A DNA stretch of 42,641 nucleotides from Amoebophilaceae bacterium. Its GTDB lineage: Bacteria > Bacteroidota > Bacteroidia > Cytophagales > Amoebophilaceae. The notes beneath the pieces are model-generated. The model did no database searches. It was not told the DNA's origin and was given only the letters and a program-made list of their open reading frames with translations. Shown in pieces: positions 17,053 to 25,364 of this stretch (positions within the stretch are counted from its first letter, which is position 1; every line of letters starts with the position of its first letter). The stretch spans positions 1 through 42,641 of the forward strand of contig JALRAY010000002.1 in the NCBI GenBank assembly GCA_023257955.1, read 5' to 3'. The position numbers and the translations under genes were made by a program.

Positions 17053-17210
17053 TCACACGCTATACGCCAGTAACTTATCTGCAATGGCTCGGTCATTGGC
17101 TACCCGCACGATTTTGTTTTGTTCTCCCAGTTTCCCCGCTGTGCGCATGTAGGTGATAAAAGCCGCTGGTTGTAAGGCAGTGATTTGAAGAAAGGCAAGC
17201 ACATTTCCTT
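17053..17210 (-). pseudogene. 3' fragment of a second GH3-family gene
   Basis: This stretch codes the last 50 or so residues of a GH3-family protein (LGEQNKIVRVANDRAIAD, ending LLAYSV, stop). It is nearly identical to the end of the full gene at 18169-19680. The frame is intact and most of the differences are silent. No N-terminal part exists here: the upstream side joins directly to the endonuclease/exonuclease/phosphatase ORF. It is the leftover of a duplicated gene. Confidence 0.85.
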
Positions 17211-17214
17211 AATA

Positions 17215-18120
17215 TTACGTGAGCTCAATTTGCAACCTAACCCAAATAAAATTATGATCTGATAAATTGAGATTGATAGCCTCTATTTTAGCTTGTTCAA
17301 GTATCGTGATAGTCTTGACTTTACTAGAATTGTATGCTGGTAAATAATATATCCAATCTACTACAGTACCGAAAGGAGTAGTGGGGCACACAACATCTCT
17401 ATTAAAAGTACTTGTATAATTATTAAGTGTTAAATATTGATGTCCGGAAGTCTTATATGCTTTTAAGTTAGCTTCTTTATTAGGCTCTACACTTTTTTGA
17501 AGTAAGCCTTGCCAGTACACACTAGCTATATCATCCGTAGTATCAGCATTAAAATCCCCTAAGATGAACTCAGGTTTATGCGTTAAGATTTGTTTGAGCT
17601 GTTTTTCCCGCCCATCTGGGAAATTGAACCAGAGTTTATCATCATATCTCCCTCCCACTAAGTGCGTATTAGCTATTGTAAGATTATTGGCAGCGGAGAG
17701 GGTGAGCAGATTAACATATCTAGTTGTATTAAAGTGTTGCAGGGTATGAGCTTGCTGCGTGATGCCAAAGTCTTTCTTTTGATAGACGAAAATAGCGTTA
17801 TCATTACAGTTGTTTGCATAAACCTTGTATCCAGGCAGGGCAACTTCATTGGGATTTTTATAACATTCTTGGAACCCAAAAATTACGATATCATCATTAT
17901 CGCATTTGAGCTTATCTAGTTCTTTAAAAATATCTTTTGCATTTGGATCTTTGAATCCATGAACATTTGCACTACAGATTAATAATTGGAATGATTTGCC
18001 TTCGAATTTGGGTAAATTGTTGTCATGAGACTCATAATTGTTTGTACAATCACAATAAACGAATACTGAAATAGATATTATAGAAATCAGATAGCGTAAT
18101 AATAAGTTCTTGTTGCGATA
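17215..18120 (-). CDS. Endonuclease/exonuclease/phosphatase family protein
   Basis: The frame is open for 301 codons and codes a DNase I-fold (EEP family) enzyme with all key motifs: FGFQECY (metal Glu), ANTHLVGG, LGDFNADTTDD and SDHNFIWV. The first residues, NKNLLLRYLISIISISVFVYC, look like a lipoprotein signal. No ATG, GTG or TTG opens this frame: an ATG at 18122-18124 is one base out of frame, and an in-frame TGA sits at 18121-18123. One extra base after the ATG would explain it (start lost, or a sequence error). The first ordinary start in frame is a GTG at 17658, which would cut off half the domain. The DNA is AT-richer than its neighbours. Whether the substrate is nucleic acid, phosphoinositide or sphingomyelin cannot be told. 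Confidence 0.65.
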   Translation of the reverse strand, partial: YRNKNLLLRYLISIISISVFVYCDCTNNYESHDNNLPKFEGKSFQLLICSANVHGFKDPNAKDIFKELDKLKCDNDDIVIFGFQECYKNPNEVALPGYKVYANNCNDNAIFVYQKKDFGITQQAHTLQHFNTTRYVNLLTLSAANNLTIANTHLVGGRYDDKLWFNFPDGREKQLKQILTHKPEFILGDFNADTTDDIASVYWQGLLQKSVEPNKEANLKAYKTSGHQYLTLNNYTSTFNRDVVCPTTPFGTVVDWIYYLPAYNSSKVKTITILEQAKIEAINLNLSDHNFIWVRLQIELT

Positions 18121-18168
18121 TCATTTATTTTTCATAGATGCGAATTTAAAAAGGAACTAAAGCTGTAA

Positions 18169-19680
18169 TCACACGCTATACGCCAGCAGCTGATCTGCAA
18201 TGGCTCGGTCATTGGCTACCCGCACGATTTTGTTTTGTTCCCCTAGTTTTCCTGCTGCGCGCATGTAGGTGACAAACGCTTCTGGTTGTAAGGCAGTGAT
18301 TTGAAGGGAGGCAAGCACATTGCCTTTGATTAAGTCGTTGTAATAACTATTCTGCTTGCACATGCACGCATCTATCGCGCTGGCAAAGGCTTGCATATCT
18401 GCTGGCGGGTTTTCAAAATCTATCAACCACTCGTGGTAGGAAGGCGCTCCATTGCGCTGCCCTATCTGCGGCGCTACCATATACTCTCGCACGGTCACGT
18501 TAGGGTGTTGCGTAAGCGCATTTGTCATAGCCTTTTCTATCTCCTCTACAATCACATGTTCTCCAAAGGCGGATATGAACTGCTGTACCCTTCCTGTAAC
18601 TATAATTTTAGGAGGATCGAGGGATATAAATCGAACGATATCTCCTATAAGGTAAGCAAGTAAGCCTGCATTGGTGGATACCACGATGGCATAATCGACG
18701 CCTATTGCTACATTCCCTATGTGTAACCTGGTAGCGCTAGCAAGGGATGCGGTGTCAGCTAGGGGAATGAATTCAAAGAAAATACCACTATTCAGTTGTA
18801 ATAGCAGTCCTTCTTCGTCAGGGATATTTTGATAGGCGATAAAGCCTTCGGAAGCTGCATAGGTTTCTAGGGTGGTGATGTTTCTGCCAATAGACCTGAG
18901 TAGTCGTTCTTTGTAGGGGGCAAACCGCATGCCGCCATGGATTAGGAGAGAGAGATTGGGGAAGATTTCACCAATGGGCTTACCTGTTTTGTGTTGAAGC
19001 TTATCAAAGTACATTTGAATCCAAGGGGGAATACCTGCGATAACGCTCAGGTCTTTAGGGAGGGTTTCTTCTACAATACGATCTATTTTCTGTTCCCAGT
19101 CTGTGATGCAGTTGGTGGCATAGGTAGGGAGGTAGTGGCCGCGTATATAGAAGGGGATATGATGGTTGACAATGCCGGATAATCTGCCGGTAGGGATGCC
19201 ATATTCTTTTTCCAGCTGTGGGCTACCGGAAAGGAAGAGCATTTTGCGACCGCACTTTAAGAAGCTCACATCTTTGGTGTGATGGATATAGTGTAGCAGC
19301 GTATGGCGTGCGCCTTGCAGGTGGTTGGCTATGGAATCTTTGGTAACGGGGATGTATTTGCTGCCACTGGTGGTACCGGAGGTTTTGGCGAAGTAACGTG
19401 GTTTCCTTGGCCATAAGACGTCTTTTTCACCTTGCTGTATCCGTTGGATGTAGGGGGCTAAATCTTCGTAGGTCTGTAAAGGGATATTGTTTCTGAACGC
19501 TGTATAGTTTGTGATGGATTGGCCTATGGTGCATTCTTTTCGCGAAGCAGTGTTTGCTTTAGTAGCTAAAATCCGGCTTAGCGTTTTTATCTGTACGTTG
19601 TAAGCCGCTTCTTGGGTCATTACTTGCTTGCTTGCTAATAAACTAGCAATGGGTGGTATAATCAGTGATCGTAGATTCAT
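18169..19680 (-). CDS. GH3-family acyl-acid-amide ligase-like protein
   Basis: A 503-residue member of the GH3 (auxin-responsive promoter) family of acyl-adenylating, amide-forming ligases. The ATP/AMP motif is TSGTTSGSKYIPVT at about residues 100-113, preceded by PRYFAKTSG. The conserved blocks GIPPWIQMYFDKL, LIHGGMRFAPYKERL and ETYAASEGFIAYQ follow, and then the C-terminal lid. The length is standard for the bacterial form that is common in Bacteroidota; the substrate is not established. The 3' end is duplicated at 17039-17210. The upstream 370 bases contain repeats and are without genes. Confidence 0.92.
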   Translation of the reverse strand: MNLRSLIIPPIASLLASKQVMTQEAAYNVQIKTLSRILATKANTASRKECTIGQSITNYTAFRNNIPLQTYEDLAPYIQRIQQGEKDVLWPRKPRYFAKTSGTTSGSKYIPVTKDSIANHLQGARHTLLHYIHHTKDVSFLKCGRKMLFLSGSPQLEKEYGIPTGRLSGIVNHHIPFYIRGHYLPTYATNCITDWEQKIDRIVEETLPKDLSVIAGIPPWIQMYFDKLQHKTGKPIGEIFPNLSLLIHGGMRFAPYKERLLRSIGRNITTLETYAASEGFIAYQNIPDEEGLLLQLNSGIFFEFIPLADTASLASATRLHIGNVAIGVDYAIVVSTNAGLLAYLIGDIVRFISLDPPKIIVTGRVQQFISAFGEHVIVEEIEKAMTNALTQHPNVTVREYMVAPQIGQRNGAPSYHEWLIDFENPPADMQAFASAIDACMCKQNSYYNDLIKGNVLASLQITALQPEAFVTYMRAAGKLGEQNKIVRVANDRAIADQLLAYSV

Positions 19681-20052
19681 GGTATACTTAAAAATATGAT
19701 TAGGTCACTACACACGTCATTGCAAAATCCTGAAAGAATGTGGCAAGCGCAATGAAGGCCCCTTTAACATCATGGCTAGGAGCTTTTCTTCACCCATCAA
19801 TGGCTAGGAGCCCCCCTTCCCGTCATTTCGAGGAGCCGAAGGCGAACGAAGACAACCCCGAAGGGCTCATCGGGGCGTAGCTTGTGTGTTCGCGGAGATA
19901 ATCCATGGGGGCTACCACGGCATTTGACGCGAAGTTACCATACTCCGACATACTGCATTAGGAATGATAAACAATGGTTAAGCTTACTCCTAGCATGTAT
20001 AACGCTGAACTGCTAGGGTTAAAGTTGCAGCGAAACGCTATTGCATGTGATA
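19681..20052. repeat. Gene-free region with dispersed-type repeats
   Basis: About 370 bases between the GH3-family gene and murA. ATGGCTAGGAGC occurs twice (19772-19783, 19800-19811). CGTCATTGC (about 19708) faces GCAATG (about 19749). The stretch from 19820, CGTCATTTCGAGGAGC, followed by GAAGGCGAACGAAG, resembles the CGTCATTGCGAGGAGC-type palindromic repeats scattered in many bacterial genomes. CCCCGA...TCGGGG forms a further hairpin nearby (about 19855-19875). It is GC-richer than most gaps here. No gene is seen. Confidence 0.6.
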
Positions 20053-21369
20053 CTATGCTTGGATACGTGTTATATCAGCGCCCAAGCTTTGCAAACGGAC
20101 TTCAATATTTTCATAGCCCCTATCAATTTGGGAAGCATGTTCTATAATACTTTCTCCCTCTGCGGATAGGGCGGCTATCAACAAAGCAATACCTGCACGA
20201 ATGTCTGGGGAAGTCATGCGTATGCCTTTGAGGGCAGCAGATCTATTTAACCCGATGACATGCACACGATGTGGATCACATAGCACTAACTTGGCGCCCA
20301 TTTGAATTAGGTTATCTACAAAGAATAGCCTGCTCTCATACATCTTCTGGTGGATGAGCACAGATCCTTGGGCTTGTATAGCGGTCACTAATAGTATACT
20401 GAGGAGGTCAGAAGGTAATCCTGGCCAAACGCCATCTGCAAATGTAGGGATGTGATGGGTATCCAAGTCGGTTTGTATGCTATAAGTTGCTTGAGGTAGT
20501 ATTTCAAGGGCTTTTCCCTTCACGTTTAACTGAATCCCTAGGTTGCGAAACTTAGATAGGGCTGGCTCTAACAGTTGTGCATTAATGGCGTTATCAATCG
20601 TTATATGTGATTGCGTCATAGCGGCTAACCCGATGATGCTACCGATCTCCAGCATATCTGGCCAGATGATATGTTGGGTGCCTTGCAAACTTTCCACGCC
20701 ATCGATATGTAATAGGTTAGAACCTATGCCTTCTATGTTTGCGCCCATCGTCACGAGCATATTACATAGTTGCTGTACGTGTGGTTCACAGGCGGCATTG
20801 TAAATGGTTGTCCTCCCTTTTGCTAGCACTGCTGCCATAATGATATTAGCGGTGCCGGTAACGGAGCTTTCATCTAATAAGATATAATTACCTATCAGCT
20901 TTTTAGTTTCAAAGTGATAAGATTTTTTTTCAGCATTGTAGCAAAATGTAGCTCCTAGTTGATGCATGCCTAAAAAGTGTGTATCTAGTCGCCTTCTACC
21001 TATTTTATCGCCTCCAGGTAGGGGAATGATGGCTTTGCCTAAACGGGCTAGCAAGGGGCCTAGTATGAGTACAGAGCCTCGCATTTTACTGAAGTAGTAC
21101 TGTAGTTGACTTTCATCAATACCGTCTCTAGATAAGGAATCTGCTTGTAGTTGATAGGAGTGTGCATTTAATGGCTGTACGCGTACCCCTAGTAGTTCAA
21201 ATATTTTTAACAATATGTGAATGTCCAATATGTTTGGTACATTATGAATGGTGACAGGTTCAGTGGTAAGCAAAGCAGCACACATTACTTCCAAGGCTTC
21301 ATTTTTCGAGCCTTGGGGTTGCAATGTGCCTTGTAGCGGCTTCCCCCCGTGGACAATAAACGTGCTCAT
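20053..21369 (-). CDS. murA: UDP-GlcNAc 1-carboxyvinyltransferase
   Basis: A 438-residue MurA, which transfers enolpyruvate from PEP to UDP-GlcNAc, the first committed step of peptidoglycan synthesis. Lys22 and Asn23 (QGSKNEALEVM) and the double inside-out barrel motifs are present, as are MRGSVLILGPLLARLGK and the C-terminal TSPDIRAGIALLIAAL. The catalytic-loop residue that is Cys115 in E. coli is Asp121 here (LPGGDKIGRRRLDTH). That Asp is compatible with activity and is known to make MurA insensitive to fosfomycin. It is divergent from engB. With murD in the same window, it suggests that a precursor pathway is kept. Confidence 0.97.
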   Translation of the reverse strand: MSTFIVHGGKPLQGTLQPQGSKNEALEVMCAALLTTEPVTIHNVPNILDIHILLKIFELLGVRVQPLNAHSYQLQADSLSRDGIDESQLQYYFSKMRGSVLILGPLLARLGKAIIPLPGGDKIGRRRLDTHFLGMHQLGATFCYNAEKKSYHFETKKLIGNYILLDESSVTGTANIIMAAVLAKGRTTIYNAACEPHVQQLCNMLVTMGANIEGIGSNLLHIDGVESLQGTQHIIWPDMLEIGSIIGLAAMTQSHITIDNAINAQLLEPALSKFRNLGIQLNVKGKALEILPQATYSIQTDLDTHHIPTFADGVWPGLPSDLLSILLVTAIQAQGSVLIHQKMYESRLFFVDNLIQMGAKLVLCDPHRVHVIGLNRSAALKGIRMTSPDIRAGIALLIAALSAEGESIIEHASQIDRGYENIEVRLQSLGADITRIQA

Positions 21370-21513
21370 TTATAGTTATTAGGTTTGAATGATATAGATA
21401 ATTAATTTCACGGTAGTTCTATTGCTATCTTTGACTCTTGGATAGCAAACATGCATTATCCCATTGCGAATGAAATATTTAACTCCATTGACACTTTGTA
21501 ACCCTCCCACGCT

Positions 21514-22104
21514 ATGTCTATTAAAACCACTTCTTTTATCAAAAGCAGCACTAGCTATCAACAATGTCCGGCTGATACTATACCTGAGGTAGCGTTTATA
21601 GGGCGATCTAACGTAGGTAAGTCATCGTTGATTAACATGCTGGTACAAAAGAAAAAGCTGGCGAAAGTTTCTTCTACGCCAGGAAAAACGCAGCTGATTA
21701 ATCATTTCTTGATTAATGATCGTTACTATTTAGTAGATCTGCCAGGCTATGGTTGGGCCAAAGTGAGTCAACGTAAAAAGAAAGATTGGGGAAAGATGCT
21801 TGCAGATTATTTGCTGCATCGCAAAAATTTAGTAGAAGTATTGCTGTTGATAGATATTCGCTTGCCTACACAAAAGATAGATCTGGAGTTTATGGAATGG
21901 CTATTGAAAGCGGGTACCTTTTTTTCTATTGTCTTTACGAAAGCCGATAAACTATCGAAACAACAAGTATTGGCTCAAGTCAATACCTTTCAGCAAAAGC
22001 TAAAAGACCAATTTGGCAATATCCATTGCTTGGTTACATCTGCTAGCACGTATGCGGGGAGGGCAGAGCTCATGGATTATCTAGTAAATCGTATGGCTTC
22101 CTAA
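21514..22104 (+). CDS. engB: Ribosome biogenesis GTPase YsxC/EngB
   Basis: A 196-residue TRAFAC GTPase that assists 50S subunit assembly. G1 is GRSNVGKSSLIN, G2 lies in SSTPGKTQ, G3 is DLPGYGWAK, G4 is TKADKLS, and G5 is VTSAS. The length is normal for the family. A TATCTTTG box at 21426-21433, about 80 bases before the ATG, matches the Bacteroidota -7 element, but no good -33 stands at the expected distance. It is convergent with tRNA-Ser. Confidence 0.97.
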   Translation: MSIKTTSFIKSSTSYQQCPADTIPEVAFIGRSNVGKSSLINMLVQKKKLAKVSSTPGKTQLINHFLINDRYYLVDLPGYGWAKVSQRKKKDWGKMLADYLLHRKNLVEVLLLIDIRLPTQKIDLEFMEWLLKAGTFFSIVFTKADKLSKQQVLAQVNTFQQKLKDQFGNIHCLVTSASTYAGRAELMDYLVNRMAS

Positions 22105-22167
22105 ACAACGTTCAAGCGCATACTTCTATGCAAAGGGCTTTGTATCGCAAAGGGAATATATACTCAG

Positions 22168-22254
22168 CGGAGGGAGAGGGATTCGAACCCTCGGCACAGT
22201 TACCTGTGCGGCAGTTTAGCAAACTGCTGGTTTCAGCCACTCACCCATCCCTCC
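22168..22254 (-). tRNA. tRNA-Ser (GCT anticodon)
   Basis: An 87-nt type II tRNA. The acceptor stem GGAGGGA pairs with TCCCTCC and the discriminator is G. The anticodon arm GCAGT-TTGCTAA-ACTGC gives GCT, reading AGC/AGU. A variable stem (CGCACAGG...CTGTGCCG) and the T arm GAGGGTTCGAATCCCTC are present. No CCA is encoded. It lies 27 bases after rplT on the same strand and may be co-transcribed. Confidence 0.97.
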
Positions 22255-22281
22255 TCATACGAAAAGACTATATGGCAATTA

Positions 22282-22626
22282 TTAGGCGAGTTTCTTGAGA
22301 ATCTCTTGAAATGCTTGCGGATTGTTCATAGCTAAATCAGCTAATGTCTTTCTATTCAAGTTAATGTCAGATGCTGTTAACTTACCCATAAACTGAGAAT
22401 AACTCATTCCATGCATTTTGGTGGCTGCACCGATGCGTTGAATCCACAAAGCCCTGAAGTTGCGCTTTTTGACCTTGCGGTCTCTATAAGCATATTGCAG
22501 GCCTTTTTCTACCGTATTTTTGGCAACCGTCCATACGTTTTTTCTTTTCCCCCAATAGCCTTTCGCAAGTTTGAGTATTCGTTTTCTTCGCTCCCTCGAA
22601 GCTACAGCGTTTACTGATCTTGGCAT
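22282..22626 (-). CDS. rplT: 50S ribosomal protein L20
   Basis: A 114-residue L20, an early 50S assembly protein that binds 23S rRNA. It starts PRSVNAVASRERRKRIL, with the basic N-terminal arm, and continues GYWGKRKNVW and LWIQRIGAAT. It is the last protein gene of infC-rpmI-rplT, 56 bases after rpmI. In other bacteria L20 represses this operon by binding its mRNA; no such site could be traced here. Confidence 0.98.
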   Translation of the reverse strand: MPRSVNAVASRERRKRILKLAKGYWGKRKNVWTVAKNTVEKGLQYAYRDRKVKKRNFRALWIQRIGAATKMHGMSYSQFMGKLTASDINLNRKTLADLAMNNPQAFQEILKKLA

Positions 22627-22682
22627 ATTTTGTTAATGTTTAATTGGTATTATTAATACTTTAAGCGGTACAGATGAATCTT

Positions 22683-22877
22683 TTATAGGTTTAGTAGGCT
22701 TTTAATTCTACGTTCATCTACTTTGTGTACAACGGTACTATTCGTGAGTCTTCTTTTCTGTTTTGTCTGCTTCTTATCCAGCATGTGGTTTTTGAAAGCA
22801 TGTTTGCGTTTGATAGCTCCATTAGTGCGTGCCTGAAATCTTTTCTTAGCACCGGAATGTGTTTTTACTTTAGGCAT
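22683..22877 (-). CDS. rpmI: 50S ribosomal protein L35
   Basis: A 64-residue L35, a small basic 50S protein: PKVKTHSGAKKRFQ at the N-terminus, RKHAFKNHML in the middle and DERRIKSLL at the end. It lies between infC and rplT in the universal order, with gaps of 81 and 56 bases. Confidence 0.98.
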   Translation of the reverse strand: MPKVKTHSGAKKRFQARTNGAIKRKHAFKNHMLDKKQTKQKRRLTNSTVVHKVDERRIKSLLNL

Positions 22878-22958
22878 TGTATAGTCAATATAATAGTGTG
22901 ATTAATCTTTGTAAGGCATAACGCCCTCTATTGCAGCTATAGATCCGCTAGAGTCTGA

Positions 22959-23525
22959 TTACGATTTCTTAAGGTCCTTATGACTAAGGAATAAAAACAT
23001 TTTACGCCCTTCTAGCTTAGGCATATGGTCTACCTTCGCCACATCACCTAGCAACTCTGCAACTTTTAAGAGCAGCAACTCTCCTCGTTCTTTAAAGATA
23101 ATGGACCTGCCAGAGAATTGTACATATACCTTCACTTTAGCCCCTTCCTGCAGAAACTTAGCAACATGCTTTAGCTTAAAGGATAAATCATGCTCATCTG
23201 TATTGGGACCTAGCCGTATCTCTTTTATTACGTTTTGCTGCGCATGCGCTTTACGCTCCTTTTGCTTCTTTTTTTGCTCATATTTAAACTTGGAGTAATC
23301 AATGATCTTACAAACGGGAGGATCCGACTGCGGAGAGATTTCTACAAGATCTAAATCCATTGCATAGGCTCTCTGCAAAGCTGCATCTAGTTTACAGACC
23401 TGTGCCTCTTGTCCTTCCCCTACTATCCTTACCATAGGAGCTGTAATCCGTTGGTTGATTCTGTAAGGTTCTTCTACACGCCTACTGAATCTTTTTTGAG
23501 TATTTTTATCCCTATTGTTAATCAA
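22959..23525 (-). CDS. infC: Translation initiation factor IF-3
   Basis: A 188-residue IF-3, which binds the 30S subunit and rejects non-AUG initiation and wrong initiator tRNAs. The N-domain has RVVGEG-like VRIVGEGQEAQVCKL and VEISPQSDPPVCKIIDY; the linker is Lys-rich; the C-domain has KEIRLGPNTDEHDLSFK and FSGRSIIFKERG. No ATG begins the gene: the frame opens TTG ATT AAC. TTG (23523-23525) is taken as the start, but the next codon is ATT, the rare start used by E. coli infC. Either fits the known autoregulation of infC by IF-3 discrimination. It heads infC-rpmI-rplT, about 75 bases after tRNA-Leu. Confidence 0.96.
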   Translation of the reverse strand: MINNRDKNTQKRFSRRVEEPYRINQRITAPMVRIVGEGQEAQVCKLDAALQRAYAMDLDLVEISPQSDPPVCKIIDYSKFKYEQKKKQKERKAHAQQNVIKEIRLGPNTDEHDLSFKLKHVAKFLQEGAKVKVYVQFSGRSIIFKERGELLLLKVAELLGDVAKVDHMPKLEGRKMFLFLSHKDLKKS

Positions 23526-23600
23526 GTGAATTGCAGTTTAATATATGATATGTAGCCACCTCGGATATATATACGGTATTGGTTGATATTATCAAAAGCG

Positions 23601-23684
23601 TACCAAGGGCGGGACTCGAACCCGCACGGGCTAATGCCCACAAGATTTTAAGTCTTGCGTGTCTACCAATTCCACCACCCTGGT
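23601..23684 (-). tRNA. tRNA-Leu (TAA anticodon)
   Basis: An 84-nt type II tRNA. The acceptor ACCAGGG pairs with CCTTGGT (one G-T), and the discriminator is A. The anticodon arm CAAGA-CTTAAAA-TCTTG gives TAA, reading UUA/UUG. The variable arm and the T arm GCGGGTTCGAGTCCCGC are present. No CCA is encoded. It lies eight bases after tRNA-Gly and 75 bases before infC. Confidence 0.97.
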
Positions 23685-23692
23685 ATCAAATG

Positions 23693-23765
<73 letters not shown>

Positions 23766-23861
23766 TTGTGATGAAGATGCAAAGCAGGATTGGTATCGCA
23801 ATATTTCAGCAACACAAGTAACTATACGTCTATTTCTCTACCCATCTCCGCATCTACGGTG

Positions 23862-25364
23862 TTACTCTTTGTTTTGCGCATTCGCTGATTCTCCTTCTTG
23901 TTCTTTCTGCTGTTCGGATAATGCATGAAATTTAATACTGAGCCTATACACTACAACGATCCAAGTTACGAGTAAGGCGAGTACAATAACAAAAACATGT
24001 GGCCGCACATTAATGATATCACCATCCCCGAATAAAGGTATCAAGATCATTGTCAACAGAAACGAGCCTAAACTTTTCCCTAATCGAGAACCTACGCCAT
24101 CTACAGCAGCTTTCCCTCGTACCTTGGATTCCTCATCCAAAGGGATATAAGCTCGTTCTTTGGTAGTATCAAAGAGGATGTACTTAGATGATTTTATAAA
24201 TACTACGTTGATGAGCCCCACCATAACGGCAATTTTTATAGGCGTCATCTCAAACAAGTTCGTAATAAAACCTAACGAGTTTTGGAAAAACAAGAAGGCA
24301 AAGAAGATCATGGTACATACTAAAGCGACTACTGGGGTAAATGAAGCTGCAAATCTCCATCCTTTCCGCATGATAGGCGCAGATAAGAAAAACGTAACTA
24401 TAATCGTTGTGATGGCAGAATATATATTTTGATTTCCGTAAATGACAGCCGAAATAGATGGATCATTGGTTGATGTCAACAATTCTTTGATGGTTGGTTT
24501 CCATACCGCTTCAAATAAACTAATGAACATATTATAGCACAATACCAGTAATGCAATGTGTGCCAGGTAACTGGATTTGAATAAGAATTTGAAAGAGTCT
24601 ACTAACGCCATCTTTTCCTTTTTCGCTTTGGGCTTTTTGACTACCTGATATAATACCGGATTGTTTCTAATATCTTTTGCAAAAAAGTTGTAAATAACGA
24701 GCAATAATGCGGTAAATAAGGCTACGAATACTAGCTGCAGATTGAAAGTGTTTTTGAATAGTTTTACAAAAATACCTGCTACCATCATCCCGATACTTGC
24801 GCCTATAGACAAAAAGGAATAAAATCTTTTTGCTTGCTTAGCGTTTGTGATTTCATTCACGAATGTCCAGAAAAGAACACTTAATACAAGCGTACCCCAA
24901 GCTTCTCCATGAACATATAATAAAGATAAAGGCCAATAGCGAATAGCTTCCCACAATCCTTTCATTTTAGGGTAATTGGCTGTTAAAAAATCTCCTAACT
25001 GATCTAGCTGAAGTACGTGTAAGTTGGGGATAAAAAATAACGCGGATAGCGCAAAAATGGCAAGGAAATACCCTACAACGATATTGAATCTAGTGTCACG
25101 ATCTGCTACATTGCTGAGTTTTGAATAAAGAATGGTTAAAAAAATAACGTATGGCATTACAACAAATACCTTCAGGTAATAAAGGACCTCGGGTACAGTA
25201 TAACGCATAATAAACATATCCTTTAAGCTCCGTAAGGTGGAGTAATTAAATGATATGAAGAAAAATATTGAAGTAATCGGAATGAACTTCCTTAACTCAC
25301 TTTTATGTATAGGGAATATAACGCTACGTATCTTACCAAATTCTTGCTCTTGCTTGCTTTCCAT
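23862..25364 (-). CDS. ATP/ADP translocase (NTT/Tlc family)
   Basis: A 500-residue nucleotide transporter of the type that exchanges bacterial ADP for host ATP in Chlamydia, Rickettsia and Amoebophilaceae. About eleven or twelve hydrophobic segments are visible, starting with FIPITSIFFFISFNYSTLRS. Conserved blocks include SLKDMFIMRY, GEAWGTLVLSVLFWTFVNEI, KRFYSFLSIGASIG, ILFDTTKERAYIPLDEESKV and RGKAAVDGVGSRLGKSLGS. The C-terminus is a Glu/Gln-rich cytoplasmic tail. The length matches the family. Its presence is the strongest sign of intracellular life. Substrate preference (ATP/ADP exchange or nucleotide import) cannot be fixed from sequence alone. It stands as a single gene. Confidence 0.95.
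   Translation of the reverse strand: MESKQEQEFGKIRSVIFPIHKSELRKFIPITSIFFFISFNYSTLRSLKDMFIMRYTVPEVLYYLKVFVVMPYVIFLTILYSKLSNVADRDTRFNIVVGYFLAIFALSALFFIPNLHVLQLDQLGDFLTANYPKMKGLWEAIRYWPLSLLYVHGEAWGTLVLSVLFWTFVNEITNAKQAKRFYSFLSIGASIGMMVAGIFVKLFKNTFNLQLVFVALFTALLLVIYNFFAKDIRNNPVLYQVVKKPKAKKEKMALVDSFKFLFKSSYLAHIALLVLCYNMFISLFEAVWKPTIKELLTSTNDPSISAVIYGNQNIYSAITTIIVTFFLSAPIMRKGWRFAASFTPVVALVCTMIFFAFLFFQNSLGFITNLFEMTPIKIAVMVGLINVVFIKSSKYILFDTTKERAYIPLDEESKVRGKAAVDGVGSRLGKSLGSFLLTMILIPLFGDGDIINVRPHVFVIVLALLVTWIVVVYRLSIKFHALSEQQKEQEGESANAQNKE

Larger units (their letters stand above)
17039..18326. repeat. 172-bp direct repeat bracketing a nuclease ORF
   Basis: 17039-17210 and 18155-18326 align over 172 bases with no gap and 15 mismatches by eye (about 91% identity). 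Both are in the same orientation and carry the 3' end of a GH3-family gene plus 14 bases beyond its stop. The roughly 940 bases between them hold an AT-rich nuclease ORF. The arrangement suggests a tandem paralogue partly replaced by an incoming gene. Confidence 0.9.
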
